A stretch of 64,000 nucleotides of DNA from Bacteroidales bacterium (GTDB lineage Bacteria; Bacteroidota; Bacteroidia; Bacteroidales; UBA932), in the NCBI GenBank assembly GCA_017519185.1, contig JAFWSX010000017.1, forward strand, positions 1 through 64,000. Direction: 5' to 3'. A program made the translations under genes and the position numbers. The stretch's first letter is position 1. Every line of letters starts with the position of its first letter. The notes under the pieces are model-generated. The model saw only the letters and a program-made list of their open reading frames with translations, had not been told where the DNA came from and did no database searches. This document shows, in pieces, positions 52,951 to 60,500 of the stretch.

Positions 52951-52958
52951 TATTTTTG
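52951..52958 (+). promoter_or_regulatory. -7 promoter box for thrB-thrC
   Basis: TATTTTTG fits TAnnTTTG. It lies 44 nt before the ATG at 53003 and just after the galM terminator. Confidence 0.5.
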
Positions 52959-53002
52959 CAACGTCATATAACCTGCCGGACTGCGGCATTCAGTGATTTA
53001 TT

Positions 53003-53935
53003 ATGAGAAAAGTAAGAGTATTCGCACCTGCATCCATCGCAAATATGGGCTGCGGCTTCGACATCATAGGCCTTGCCCTTGACGAAGTTGGAGACATCAT
53101 CGAAATCGTTCAAAGCGAGGGAGACGGCCTGACTATCACCAACAAGACAGACGTTCCGCTTCCTGAAGACATCGAGAAGAACGTGATAACACCGGTGGTG
53201 AGAGCTTTTCTCAAGAAGATCGGCAAGAAAGCCCAGATCGACGTCACCATCTGCGAGAAGATCTATCCCGGCAGCGGTATCGGCTCAAGCGCGGCATCCA
53301 GTGCTGCAGCAGCCTACGGTATGAACGAACTCTACGGCTGCCCTCTGACAGAGGAAGAAGTGGTCGAGTGCGCTATGGAAGGTGAAAACCTCGCTTCCGG
53401 CGGATATCACGCCGACAATGCCGCTCCCGCAGTGATGGGCGGCATCATCCTCATCCGCGGCTATGAACCCCTGGACGTAGTGAAGATTTCCGTGCCCGGC
53501 AACTTCTACTGCGCAGTAATCCATCCCCGCATCGTCGTTACCACCAAGGAGGCACGCGAGATCCTGCCCAAGCAGGTTCCCCTGCACACCGCCATTACCC
53601 AGTGGGGCAATGTGGGCGGTCTGGTGGCCGGCCTCTTCACCTCAGACATCGAGCTTGTGGGCCGTTCAATGAAGGATGTTATAGCAGAGCCGTACCGCAA
53701 ACAGTTCATTCCCGGTTTCGACGAGCTCCGCGAGAAAGTCCTGGAGGCCGGCGCCCTTGCGATGAATATTTCCGGTTCTGGCCCCTCAGTGTTCGCCCTC
53801 TGTAACCACAGGGACAAAGCTGAGGCCGCAGGAAAGATTATGGGTGAGCATTTCACTTCGCGCGGCATCGAGAATGAGGTTTATGTGGTTAAGGTTTCCA
53901 ACAAGGGAGCCAAACTGACAAGAGTTTCCATCTGA
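53003..53935 (+). CDS. thrB: Homoserine kinase
   Basis: A 310-residue GHMP kinase. It opens with VRVFAPASIANMGCGFDIIG, the family start. The ATP loop is PGSGIGSSAASSAAAAYG near residue 90, and the C-terminal motif is ALAMNISGSGPSVFAL near 255. It phosphorylates homoserine for the next enzyme, threonine synthase. The stop and the thrC start overlap by one base (TGATG), so the two are coupled. In Bacteroidales the fused aspartokinase/homoserine dehydrogenase gene often sits upstream; here it is replaced by galKM. Confidence 0.95.
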   Translation: MRKVRVFAPASIANMGCGFDIIGLALDEVGDIIEIVQSEGDGLTITNKTDVPLPEDIEKNVITPVVRAFLKKIGKKAQIDVTICEKIYPGSGIGSSAASSAAAAYGMNELYGCPLTEEEVVECAMEGENLASGGYHADNAAPAVMGGIILIRGYEPLDVVKISVPGNFYCAVIHPRIVVTTKEAREILPKQVPLHTAITQWGNVGGLVAGLFTSDIELVGRSMKDVIAEPYRKQFIPGFDELREKVLEAGALAMNISGSGPSVFALCNHRDKAEAAGKIMGEHFTSRGIENEVYVVKVSNKGAKLTRVSI

Positions 53936-55236
53936 TGATTTACTATAGTACAAGAGACAAGGAAAGGCTGCATCCCTACAGCCTTAAGGAAGCTGCGTTT
54001 ATGGGTCTTGCACCCGACGGCGGCCTGTTCGTGCCTGAGCGTATCCCCGCAGTCGATATGGCGGTGGTGGAGAGCAAGGCGGCTGAGTCGTATGCCGAGA
54101 TGGCCTGCTATCTGGCCGGCCTGTTCTTCGGCGAAGATGAGCCTGAGACCGACCTGCGCAGGATGGTCTTCAATGCCTACAACTTCGATTGCTCGCTGGT
54201 GAAGGTGGGGGAGGGTAAGTTCACCCTCGAACTGTTCCACGGACCGACCTTTGCCTTCAAGGACTTCGGCGCCCGCTTTATGGGCGGAATGCTCGGATTG
54301 CTGAACCAGTCTGCCGAAGACCTGGTGGTGCTTACTGCGACATCGGGTGATACCGGAAGTGCCGTGGCAGCAGGTTTCTACAACGTGCCGGGCATAAAGG
54401 TGGTGGTGCTCTATCCGAACGGAAAGGTTTCTGACCTGCAGGAGAGCCAGATGACCACTCTGGGAGGCAACATCCGTCCAGTGCGCGTGAACGGCAACTT
54501 CGATGACTGCCAGGCTCTCGTAAAGCAGGTTTTCAATGATTCTGCGTTCCGTTCTCACGTCAACGTGACTTCGGCCAACTCCATAAACATCCTTCGCTGG
54601 ATTCCCCAGTCATTCTACTATTTCTACGGCTGGTGCCAGTGGAAGAAGGCGACAGGGGCCGAACTGCCCACCATCGTCGTGCCCAGCGGCAACTATGGCA
54701 ACATCACCGCCGGTATGCTGGCCCACGCAATGGGACTGCCCGTGAAGGGCTTCGTGGCCGGCTCGAACGCCAACGACGTCGTGCCTGAATATCTCCAGAC
54801 AGGTGTCTACAACCCCCGCGAGAGCGTGCGCACCATCGCCAATGCAATGGATGTCGGTGCTCCGAGCAATTTCGAGAGGATGATGTATCTCTACGGTGAG
54901 GATTTCGACCGTCTCACCGGCGAGCTGGCTGGCTTCAGCAATACCGATGCTGAGATCCTGGCAGGCATCAAGGAGATGTACGATAAGTTCGGCTATGTTT
55001 CCGACCCTCACAGTGCGGTGGGCTACAACGCCTCGAAGTTCTACGGCATCGAGGGATTCTGGCTCTCAACAGCCCATCACGCCAAGTTCCGCGAGGTCAT
55101 CGCAGACACCCTAGGCCGCGAATTCCCCATCCCCGAAGGCCTCCAGGTCGCAATGCGCAAACAGAAGCACTTCCACCCGATGGATGTGTCAGTCGCCGCG
55201 CTCGAGGATTATATTGAGGAGTGCGTGAGAGGGTGA
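53935..55236 (+). CDS. thrC: Threonine synthase
   Basis: A 433-residue PLP enzyme. The PLP lysine is in FHGPTFAFKDFGARF near residue 110. The phosphate-binding region is LTATSGDTGSAVAAGF near 140. The N-terminal MIYYSTRDKERLHPYSLKEA is the thr-synthase cap. It converts O-phosphohomoserine to threonine. It ends at a spacer of about 400 nt rich in palindromes, with no simple terminator right after the stop other than the palindrome at 55262. Confidence 0.96.
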   Translation: MIYYSTRDKERLHPYSLKEAAFMGLAPDGGLFVPERIPAVDMAVVESKAAESYAEMACYLAGLFFGEDEPETDLRRMVFNAYNFDCSLVKVGEGKFTLELFHGPTFAFKDFGARFMGGMLGLLNQSAEDLVVLTATSGDTGSAVAAGFYNVPGIKVVVLYPNGKVSDLQESQMTTLGGNIRPVRVNGNFDDCQALVKQVFNDSAFRSHVNVTSANSINILRWIPQSFYYFYGWCQWKKATGAELPTIVVPSGNYGNITAGMLAHAMGLPVKGFVAGSNANDVVPEYLQTGVYNPRESVRTIANAMDVGAPSNFERMMYLYGEDFDRLTGELAGFSNTDAEILAGIKEMYDKFGYVSDPHSAVGYNASKFYGIEGFWLSTAHHAKFREVIADTLGREFPIPEGLQVAMRKQKHFHPMDVSVAALEDYIEECVRG

Positions 55237-55261
55237 TTTTTCCCTGTTATTAAACTATATT

Positions 55262-55296
55262 GTACAAGGTCTGCATTTTTGCTGCAGACCTTGTAC
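55262..55296. repeat. GTACAAGGT...ACCTTGTAC palindrome, copy 2
   Basis: GTACAAGGTCTGCA (55262-55275) and TGCAGACCTTGTAC (55283-55296) form a perfect 14-bp stem around a 7-nt T-rich loop. It follows thrC by 25 nt and runs into T-rich DNA, so it may also terminate transcription. Confidence 0.85.
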
Positions 55297-55345
55297 GTTT
55301 TTATTTTTCTTTCCCTTGATTTACTGGGTATTACGGTTTTGAGAT

Positions 55346-55380
55346 GTACAAGGTGTGTCGTGTTTTTGCAGACCTTGTAC
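55346..55380. repeat. GTACAAGGT...ACCTTGTAC palindrome, copy 3
   Basis: GTACAAGGT (55346-55354) and ACCTTGTAC (55372-55380) match copies 1 and 2. The total span is 35 bp in all three. Confidence 0.8.
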
Positions 55381-55570
55381 GCCACGGCTGGCAGGCAGAA
55401 TGCCGCAAGGCAACATTGTGCCCCACTTTGCGAGGCCGGCCTTTTAGCCGAGCAAAGAAGGGGGTCAGGAGGGGCGCGGCCGTAAGGCCGTCGGTTGCCC
55501 TAGGCATTGCTGCCGACAGCCGTGGCGTTCTTGCACGACAAGATCGAATGCTCGTCCCGTCCGCAAAATC
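55381..55570. repeat. GC-rich structured spacer, probable dispersed-repeat remnant
   Basis: This stretch contains CTTTGC/GCAAAG arms (55426-55431 and 55452-55457) and a CGGCC-GTAA-GGCCG hairpin (55477-55490). A plus-strand open frame crosses it but has no start signal, domain or credible composition. I see no gene here. Confidence 0.4.
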
Positions 55571-55572
55571 AA

Positions 55573-55603
55573 ACAGCCCCGCATCTTTGGGATGCAGGGC
55601 TGT
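55573..55603 (-). terminator. Rho-independent terminator of fba
   Basis: A 13-bp stem with one C-A mismatch (55573-55585 with 55591-55603) has a 5-nt loop. It lies 36 nt beyond the fba stop on the minus strand and is followed by T-rich sequence. Confidence 0.75.
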
Positions 55604-55638
55604 TCTTATTGTGTGCTGTTCAGGAATATTGGCTTTGA

Positions 55639-56637
55639 CTAGGCTTTGCCGTTGCTTCCGAGAACGTTGATGATCTTGTGGATGTAAAGCTTCTTCATGC
55701 TGTCGCGGGCAGGACCGAGGTATTTACGAGGGTCGAATTCGGCCTTCTTCTCGTTGAGGACCTTGCGGACTGCAGCAGTCATAGCCAGACGTGAGTCTGA
55801 GTCGATGTTGATCTTGCAGACTGCGCTCTTGGCTGCCTTGCGGAGCTGATCCTCGGGAATACCGATGGCTGCTTCGAGCTGACCGCCGTTTGCGTTGATG
55901 GTCTCAACTTCTTCCTGGGGAACTGATGATGAACCGTGGAGAACGATCGGGAAGCCGGGGAGTTCTTTCATCACACCGTCGAGCACGTCGAATGCCAGCG
56001 GCGGGGGAACAAGACGGCCGGTCTTGGGATCCTTGGTGCACTGCTCGGGTTTGAACTTGTAGGCACCGTGTGAAGTACCGATAGAGATGGCGAGAGAGTC
56101 GCAACCGGTCTTGGTCACGAAATCAACGACCTCTTCGGGACGGGTATATGTATGATGCTCAGCGCTTACCTCATCCTCAACTCCTGCGAGGACTCCGAGT
56201 TCACCCTCAACTGTAACGTCGAACTGGTGTGCGTATTCAACGACCTTCTTGGTCAGTGCTACGTTCTCGTCGTAAGGCAGGTGGCTGCCGTCGATCATAA
56301 CTGATGAGAAACCGAAATCTACGCAGCTCTTGCAAGTCTCGAAGCTGTCACCGTGGTCGAGGTGAAGAACGATCTGGGGTTTCTCCCAACCGAGTTCTTT
56401 AGCATATTCCACAGCACCCTGGGCCATATAGCGGAGAAGGGTCTGGTTTGCATAGTTGCGGGCTCCTTTGCTGACCTGCAGGATCACCGGACTCTTGGTC
56501 TCGGCTGCTGCCTGGATGATGGCCTGGAGCTGCTCCATATTGTTGAAGTTGAAAGCAGGGATGGCGTAACCGCCGTTGATAGCCTTCGCAAACATCTCGC
56601 GGGTGTTGACAAGGCCTAATTCTTTGTATGAAACCAT
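55639..56637 (-). CDS. fba: Class II fructose-bisphosphate aldolase
   Basis: A 332-residue zinc aldolase. Zinc and catalytic blocks: LHLDHGDSFETCKSCVDFG near residue 85, EGELGVLAGVEDEV near 140, TSHGAYKF near 190, and VLHGSSSVP near 232. It belongs to the longer class IIA/B type with the SxHGAY substrate loop. It cleaves fructose-1,6-bisphosphate in glycolysis. I start at the ATG of MVSYKELGLV at 56637; the upstream open extension crosses the promoter and the gmk start. It is divergent from gmk-nadD. Confidence 0.95.
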   Translation of the reverse strand: MVSYKELGLVNTREMFAKAINGGYAIPAFNFNNMEQLQAIIQAAAETKSPVILQVSKGARNYANQTLLRYMAQGAVEYAKELGWEKPQIVLHLDHGDSFETCKSCVDFGFSSVMIDGSHLPYDENVALTKKVVEYAHQFDVTVEGELGVLAGVEDEVSAEHHTYTRPEEVVDFVTKTGCDSLAISIGTSHGAYKFKPEQCTKDPKTGRLVPPPLAFDVLDGVMKELPGFPIVLHGSSSVPQEEVETINANGGQLEAAIGIPEDQLRKAAKSAVCKINIDSDSRLAMTAAVRKVLNEKKAEFDPRKYLGPARDSMKKLYIHKIINVLGSNGKA

Positions 56638-56664
56638 ATTATTGAGTAATAATTTATATCCGCG

Positions 56665-56672
56665 CAAATTTA
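56665..56672 (-). promoter_or_regulatory. -7 promoter box for fba
   Basis: The minus strand reads TAAATTTG, 28 nt upstream of the ATG at 56637. Confidence 0.55.
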
Positions 56673-56684
56673 TAAATAAAATGA

Positions 56685-56692
56685 TAAATTTG
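56685..56692 (+). promoter_or_regulatory. -7 promoter box for gmk-nadD
   Basis: TAAATTTG lies 18 nt before the ATG at 56711 and is divergent to the fba box 13 nt away. Confidence 0.55.
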
Positions 56693-56710
56693 TAGACCAA
56701 CATCTCTTTT

Positions 56711-57784
56711 ATGAGCAAGAAAGTCGTCATTTTTTCAGCCCCCTCAGGATCAGGCAAGACCACCGTGGTCAAGCATCTGATTTCCAAGTTTCCCCGCCTC
56801 GAATTCTCAATTTCCGCAACTTCGCGTCAGCCCCGTGGCGCAGAGGTGGACGGCAAGGATTACTATTTCCTGAGTCAGGAGGAATTCCAGGCCAGGATTG
56901 CCGACGACCAGTTCGTGGAATACGAGCAGGTCTATCAGGGGTCATACTACGGCACTCTGAAGAGCGAGGTGGAGCGCATCTGGAACAATGGCAACATCAT
57001 TCTTTTCGACGTGGACGTGAAGGGCGGAGTCAATCTCAAGAAGTATTTCGGGGACGATGCGCTGTCGGTCTTCATCCAGGCCCCGTCTCCGGAGGAACTG
57101 CGCCGCCGTCTGGAGAAGCGCGGCACTGACAGTCCCGAGGCTATCGAGAAACGCGTGGCCAAGGCTGCGGAGGAGATGGAATATGCCGACAAGTTCGATG
57201 TCGTGCTGATTAATGACGATCTGGATATGTGCCTTCGCAAGGCGGAGCATCTTCCGATATTCACCGACAGGAACGTTGCGCTCTATTTCGGTACTTTCAA
57301 CCCCCTGCACATCGGCCACGTCAATATCCTTAAGTATCTGTGCGGTTGCGGGTTGGACGAGGTGCGGATGATCGTGTCACCACACAGCCCTTTCAAGGCG
57401 GAGGCGGCGCTGAGCGACGACGAGCGTCTGGCCAAAGTCCGTGCCCAGGTCGAAAAACTCGGGCTGGACGTAACCGTCAGCGACGTCGAATATCAGCTGG
57501 AGCGCCCGTCATACACCATAAACACCCTTCGTCACCTGCAGGCCGCCGAACCCGACACCCACTTCATCCTTGTGATGGGTGCCGACAATCTGGAAGGGTT
57601 CAAACGCTGGAAGGACTGGCAGGAAATCGTCACCGACTTCGAAATCTGGGTTTATCCCCGTCCCGGTGTTGAAAATACCGAAGCACTCTGCAAGGACCTC
57701 CAGGCCAAGCTCCTCGACGCCCCCCTCACCGACATCAGCTCCACCGAAATCCGCAACGGCAAGAAGACATCAGGATTAGAGTAA
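56711..57784 (+). CDS. Fused guanylate kinase / nicotinate-nucleotide adenylyltransferase
   Basis: One 357-residue reading frame holds two enzymes. Residues 1-188 are guanylate kinase: APSGSGKTT (P-loop) near 10, SATSRQPRGAEVDGKDYYF near 36, and LFDVDVKGGVNLKK near 97. Residues about 190-357 are NadD: GTFNPLHIGHVNIL (HxGH) near 195, SYTINTL near 262, LVMGADNLEGFKRWKDW near 280, and ISSTEIRN near 345. In other Bacteroidetes the two genes are adjacent but, as far as I know, separate. The NadD part stops about 20-25 residues short: the usual tail ending in VxxYIxxxxLY is missing. Both active sites look intact, so function is likely but unproven. Confidence 0.88.
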   Translation: MSKKVVIFSAPSGSGKTTVVKHLISKFPRLEFSISATSRQPRGAEVDGKDYYFLSQEEFQARIADDQFVEYEQVYQGSYYGTLKSEVERIWNNGNIILFDVDVKGGVNLKKYFGDDALSVFIQAPSPEELRRRLEKRGTDSPEAIEKRVAKAAEEMEYADKFDVVLINDDLDMCLRKAEHLPIFTDRNVALYFGTFNPLHIGHVNILKYLCGCGLDEVRMIVSPHSPFKAEAALSDDERLAKVRAQVEKLGLDVTVSDVEYQLERPSYTINTLRHLQAAEPDTHFILVMGADNLEGFKRWKDWQEIVTDFEIWVYPRPGVENTEALCKDLQAKLLDAPLTDISSTEIRNGKKTSGLE

Positions 57785-57794
57785 GCAGTCCCAT

Positions 57795-59786
57795 CTACGG
57801 CACCAGCACCATCTCGTCGAAGAGGTATGAGGCACCGCCGATGCGGTCGATGACGAATAGGGCGTAGCGGATGTCAATGGAGATGTTGCGGCAGATTTCC
57901 GGGTCATAGACCTCGTCGCTCATCGTACCTTCCCACACTCGGTCGAAGTTCAGGCCTATGAGGCGTCCGTCAGCATTGATCACGGGACTGCCGGAGTTGC
58001 CGCCGGAAGTGTGGTTCGTCGCCAGGAAGCAGACCGGAATGGTGCCGTCGACACCCCAGCGGCCATAGTCCTTGGCGGCATAGATGTCGCGCAGACGCTG
58101 CGGGATGTTATAGTCGTAGATGTCGGGATTGTCCTTCTCCATTATGCCGTCGAGCGTCGAGATGCACTTGTATGTCACACCGTCGGCAGGTTCATATCCG
58201 GCCACCTTGCCGTATGCAATGCGAAGGGTGAGGTTGGCATCCGGATAGAACACCTTCTGGGGCTCGAACGCCATCTGGCCACGCATATAGGTGCGCATCA
58301 GCAGGTCGATCTGCTCGTTCAGGGCACTGCGCTGCGGAGCGATGCTGTCGCGGTAATGCTCGTAGAAACTCTGGGAGAACTCCATGGCCTCGGCCTCGGA
58401 AGCGAACACGGCCTTTCGCCAGGCCTCGACACTGCCGAACTGAGCCATCTTGCGGTCGTAGTATGCCGGCCGCAGGTCATTTTTCATATTCTCACCGTAG
58501 GCCGCAATGACAAGGTCGAAGATCTCCTCGTCGATGGGCTGATAATAGTCTTTATAGAAAGCCTCGCTGTCGGTCTTGCCGCGGCGCACGAAAGCCGGCC
58601 ACTCTATGGCGGCGATGGCCTCGCTGTAGTTTTCGTAAGCATAAGTGTATTTGTCAAGCAGCTGCTGCAGAGAGTCGAGTTTCTCCACGACACCCTCATA
58701 TTCGGTACCGACGGCCCATCTCTTGAAACGCTCCTGATAGGCCTTCTTGTTGGCCACGGTCTTCATCTTTCGGATGCCCTTTGCCTCGCCCTGCCACTTC
58801 TTCCACGCATTGGCAACGGAAGATTTCTTGCTGGCATACTGGATGCGGATGGCGGGACTCTGGTTCATATATTTGTTCATCACGTCAAGCCTCATATCGC
58901 GCAGCGCAATCTTGGTGGGGTTGGAGATTTCCGAGATGTAGTTAACGGCACCTGCGGTGACATATTCCTTGGTAGAGCCGGGGCAGCCGTAGACAAAGGT
59001 GAAATCGCCCTCGTGCACACCTGCGGTAGAAATCTCGAAGAACTTTCTGGGAGAATAAGGCACGTTGTCGGCTGAATAGTCGGCAGGCTCTCCGTCAGGA
59101 CCGGAATAAACCCTGAACATAGAGAAGTCACCGGTATGGCGGGGCCACATCCAGTTGTCGGTCTCGCCACCGAATTTTCCGATGGAGCTCGGCGGAGCGC
59201 CCACGAAACGCACGTCGCGGTAGACCTTGAAGATGTAGAGGAAATACTGGTTGCCATAGTAGAGTGCGGCGACCTGTGCCCTCAGACCTTTGCCTTCTGC
59301 CACTGCAGCGTCGATGAGTTTCTTCGAGTTGGCGGCCACTATGCTGTCGCGGGCCTCTTCGCCCATACTGTCATTATATCCTGACAGCACCTTGTCGGTG
59401 ACTTCATCCATCCTCACGAGGTAGCTGACGGTCAGACCGGGGCAGGGGAGTTCCTGCTCGCGGCTCATTGCCCAGAAACCGTCGGTGAGATAGTCGTGCT
59501 CCACTGAGCTGTGACGCTGGATGTAGCTGTAGCCGCAGTGGTGGTTGGTGATCAGCAGGCCCTTGTCGGATATCATCTCGCCGGTGCAGCCCGAGCCGAA
59601 CAGCACGACGGCATCCTTGAGAGACGAATGGTTGACGCTGTAGACGTCTTCGGCGCTGAGCTTGAAGCCCTTGGCCTGCATATCGCCGATGACGGATTCG
59701 ATCATGCTGGGGAGCCACATTCCCTCGTCGGCCAATGCCGCGAAAGATACTGTCAGCGCTGTGAGGATTGAAAGGAGTTTCTTCAT
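57795..59786 (-). CDS. S46-family dipeptidyl-peptidase, DPP11-like
   Basis: A 663-residue exported peptidase (signal MKKLLSILTALTVSFAALA, then the family start DEGMWLP). The catalytic triad is visible: His in LLITNHHCGY near residue 77, Asp in ETDNWMWPRHTGDFSMF near 217, and Ser in NSGSPVINADGRLIGLNFD near 610. The S1 pocket position reads NFDRVWE; Arg there is the DPP11 type, which removes dipeptides ending in Asp or Glu, whereas DPP7 has Gly. It is part of the amino-acid scavenging set with the M28 enzyme. It starts 1 nt after the rnhB stop. Confidence 0.92.
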   Translation of the reverse strand: MKKLLSILTALTVSFAALADEGMWLPSMIESVIGDMQAKGFKLSAEDVYSVNHSSLKDAVVLFGSGCTGEMISDKGLLITNHHCGYSYIQRHSSVEHDYLTDGFWAMSREQELPCPGLTVSYLVRMDEVTDKVLSGYNDSMGEEARDSIVAANSKKLIDAAVAEGKGLRAQVAALYYGNQYFLYIFKVYRDVRFVGAPPSSIGKFGGETDNWMWPRHTGDFSMFRVYSGPDGEPADYSADNVPYSPRKFFEISTAGVHEGDFTFVYGCPGSTKEYVTAGAVNYISEISNPTKIALRDMRLDVMNKYMNQSPAIRIQYASKKSSVANAWKKWQGEAKGIRKMKTVANKKAYQERFKRWAVGTEYEGVVEKLDSLQQLLDKYTYAYENYSEAIAAIEWPAFVRRGKTDSEAFYKDYYQPIDEEIFDLVIAAYGENMKNDLRPAYYDRKMAQFGSVEAWRKAVFASEAEAMEFSQSFYEHYRDSIAPQRSALNEQIDLLMRTYMRGQMAFEPQKVFYPDANLTLRIAYGKVAGYEPADGVTYKCISTLDGIMEKDNPDIYDYNIPQRLRDIYAAKDYGRWGVDGTIPVCFLATNHTSGGNSGSPVINADGRLIGLNFDRVWEGTMSDEVYDPEICRNISIDIRYALFVIDRIGGASYLFDEMVLVP

Positions 59787-59787
59787 A

Positions 59788-60456
59788 TTACTTGATGTTT
59801 AATTTCTTGAGGAATGACCGGCGGTGCTCCGGGGTGATGCCGAGGGAGGCAATTGCCTCGTAATGCTCTTTTGTAGGATAGGCCATGTTGCGCTCCCAGC
59901 CGTAGCCCGGGTACTTTGCAGCCATCTCTGTCATATACTCGTCACGGTAGGTCTTGGCAAGGATGGATGCGGCAGAGATGGCGGGAATCTTCGCGTCGCC
60001 CTTTACTATCGTCAGATATGGGATTTCTGCGCCGTCAGGGCCGAAGTATGGCTTGAAGCGGTTGCCGTCCGCCAGGATTAGTTCCGGCACTATACCCATC
60101 TTTGCTATGGCAAGATGCATCGCCCTGATGGAGGCGTTGAGGATGTTTATCTCGTCGATCTCGGCGGCCGAAACACTGGCTACACCCCACGCAACGGCGT
60201 TCTGCTCGATGATGGGGCGCATCTGCTCGCGGCGGCTCTTGGTCAGCTGCTTGCTGTCGGCCAGCCAGGGATGCCGGAAGTCCTCCGGAAGTATCACGGC
60301 ACCGGCGAATACGGGGCCTGCCAGCGGTCCGCGGCCCGCCTCGTCGCAGCCTGCGATGATGCTGTAGCGCACCTGGCCGAAAAGGGATTCCCCCTCGGGT
60401 CCGAGTATCTCGCGAAGTGCTTCCGCAGTGCTTTTACCGTTGCTTAGAGCGATCAT
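59788..60456 (-). CDS. rnhB: Ribonuclease HII
   Basis: A 222-residue RNase HII. The first acidic block is AGCDEAGRGPLAGPVFAGA near residue 35, followed by LADSKQLTKSRRE near 65 and ILADGNRFKP near 132. KGDAKIPAISAASILAKTYRDEYM carries the late catalytic Asp/Ser region. It removes ribonucleotides from DNA. The ATG at 60456 follows a TATCTTTG box; the longer open frame crosses the box and the rhaB start. It probably shares a message with the S46 gene. Confidence 0.95.
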   Translation of the reverse strand: MIALSNGKSTAEALREILGPEGESLFGQVRYSIIAGCDEAGRGPLAGPVFAGAVILPEDFRHPWLADSKQLTKSRREQMRPIIEQNAVAWGVASVSAAEIDEINILNASIRAMHLAIAKMGIVPELILADGNRFKPYFGPDGAEIPYLTIVKGDAKIPAISAASILAKTYRDEYMTEMAAKYPGYGWERNMAYPTKEHYEAIASLGITPEHRRSFLKKLNIK

Positions 60457-60461
60457 ATTTA

Positions 60462-60469
60462 CAAAGATA
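60462..60469 (-). promoter_or_regulatory. -7 promoter box for rnhB
   Basis: The minus strand reads TATCTTTG, 6 nt before the ATG at 60456. Confidence 0.65.
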
Positions 60470-60486
60470 GGTGATAATCTTTTTTG

Positions 60487-60494
60487 TATCTTTG
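60487..60494 (+). promoter_or_regulatory. -7 promoter box of the rhamnose operon
   Basis: TATCTTTG lies 7 nt before the rhaB ATG at 60501, divergent to the rnhB box. Confidence 0.65.
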
Positions 60495-60500
60495 TAGAGT

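Noticed and set aside
55344..55670. 108-codon plus-strand open frame after thrC
   Set aside because: It starts inside a palindrome, runs through the fba terminator into fba, and has no recognisable domain.
58011..59075. 354-codon plus-strand open frame opposite the S46 peptidase
   Set aside because: The S46 catalytic triad is on the minus strand; the antisense frame shows no family features.
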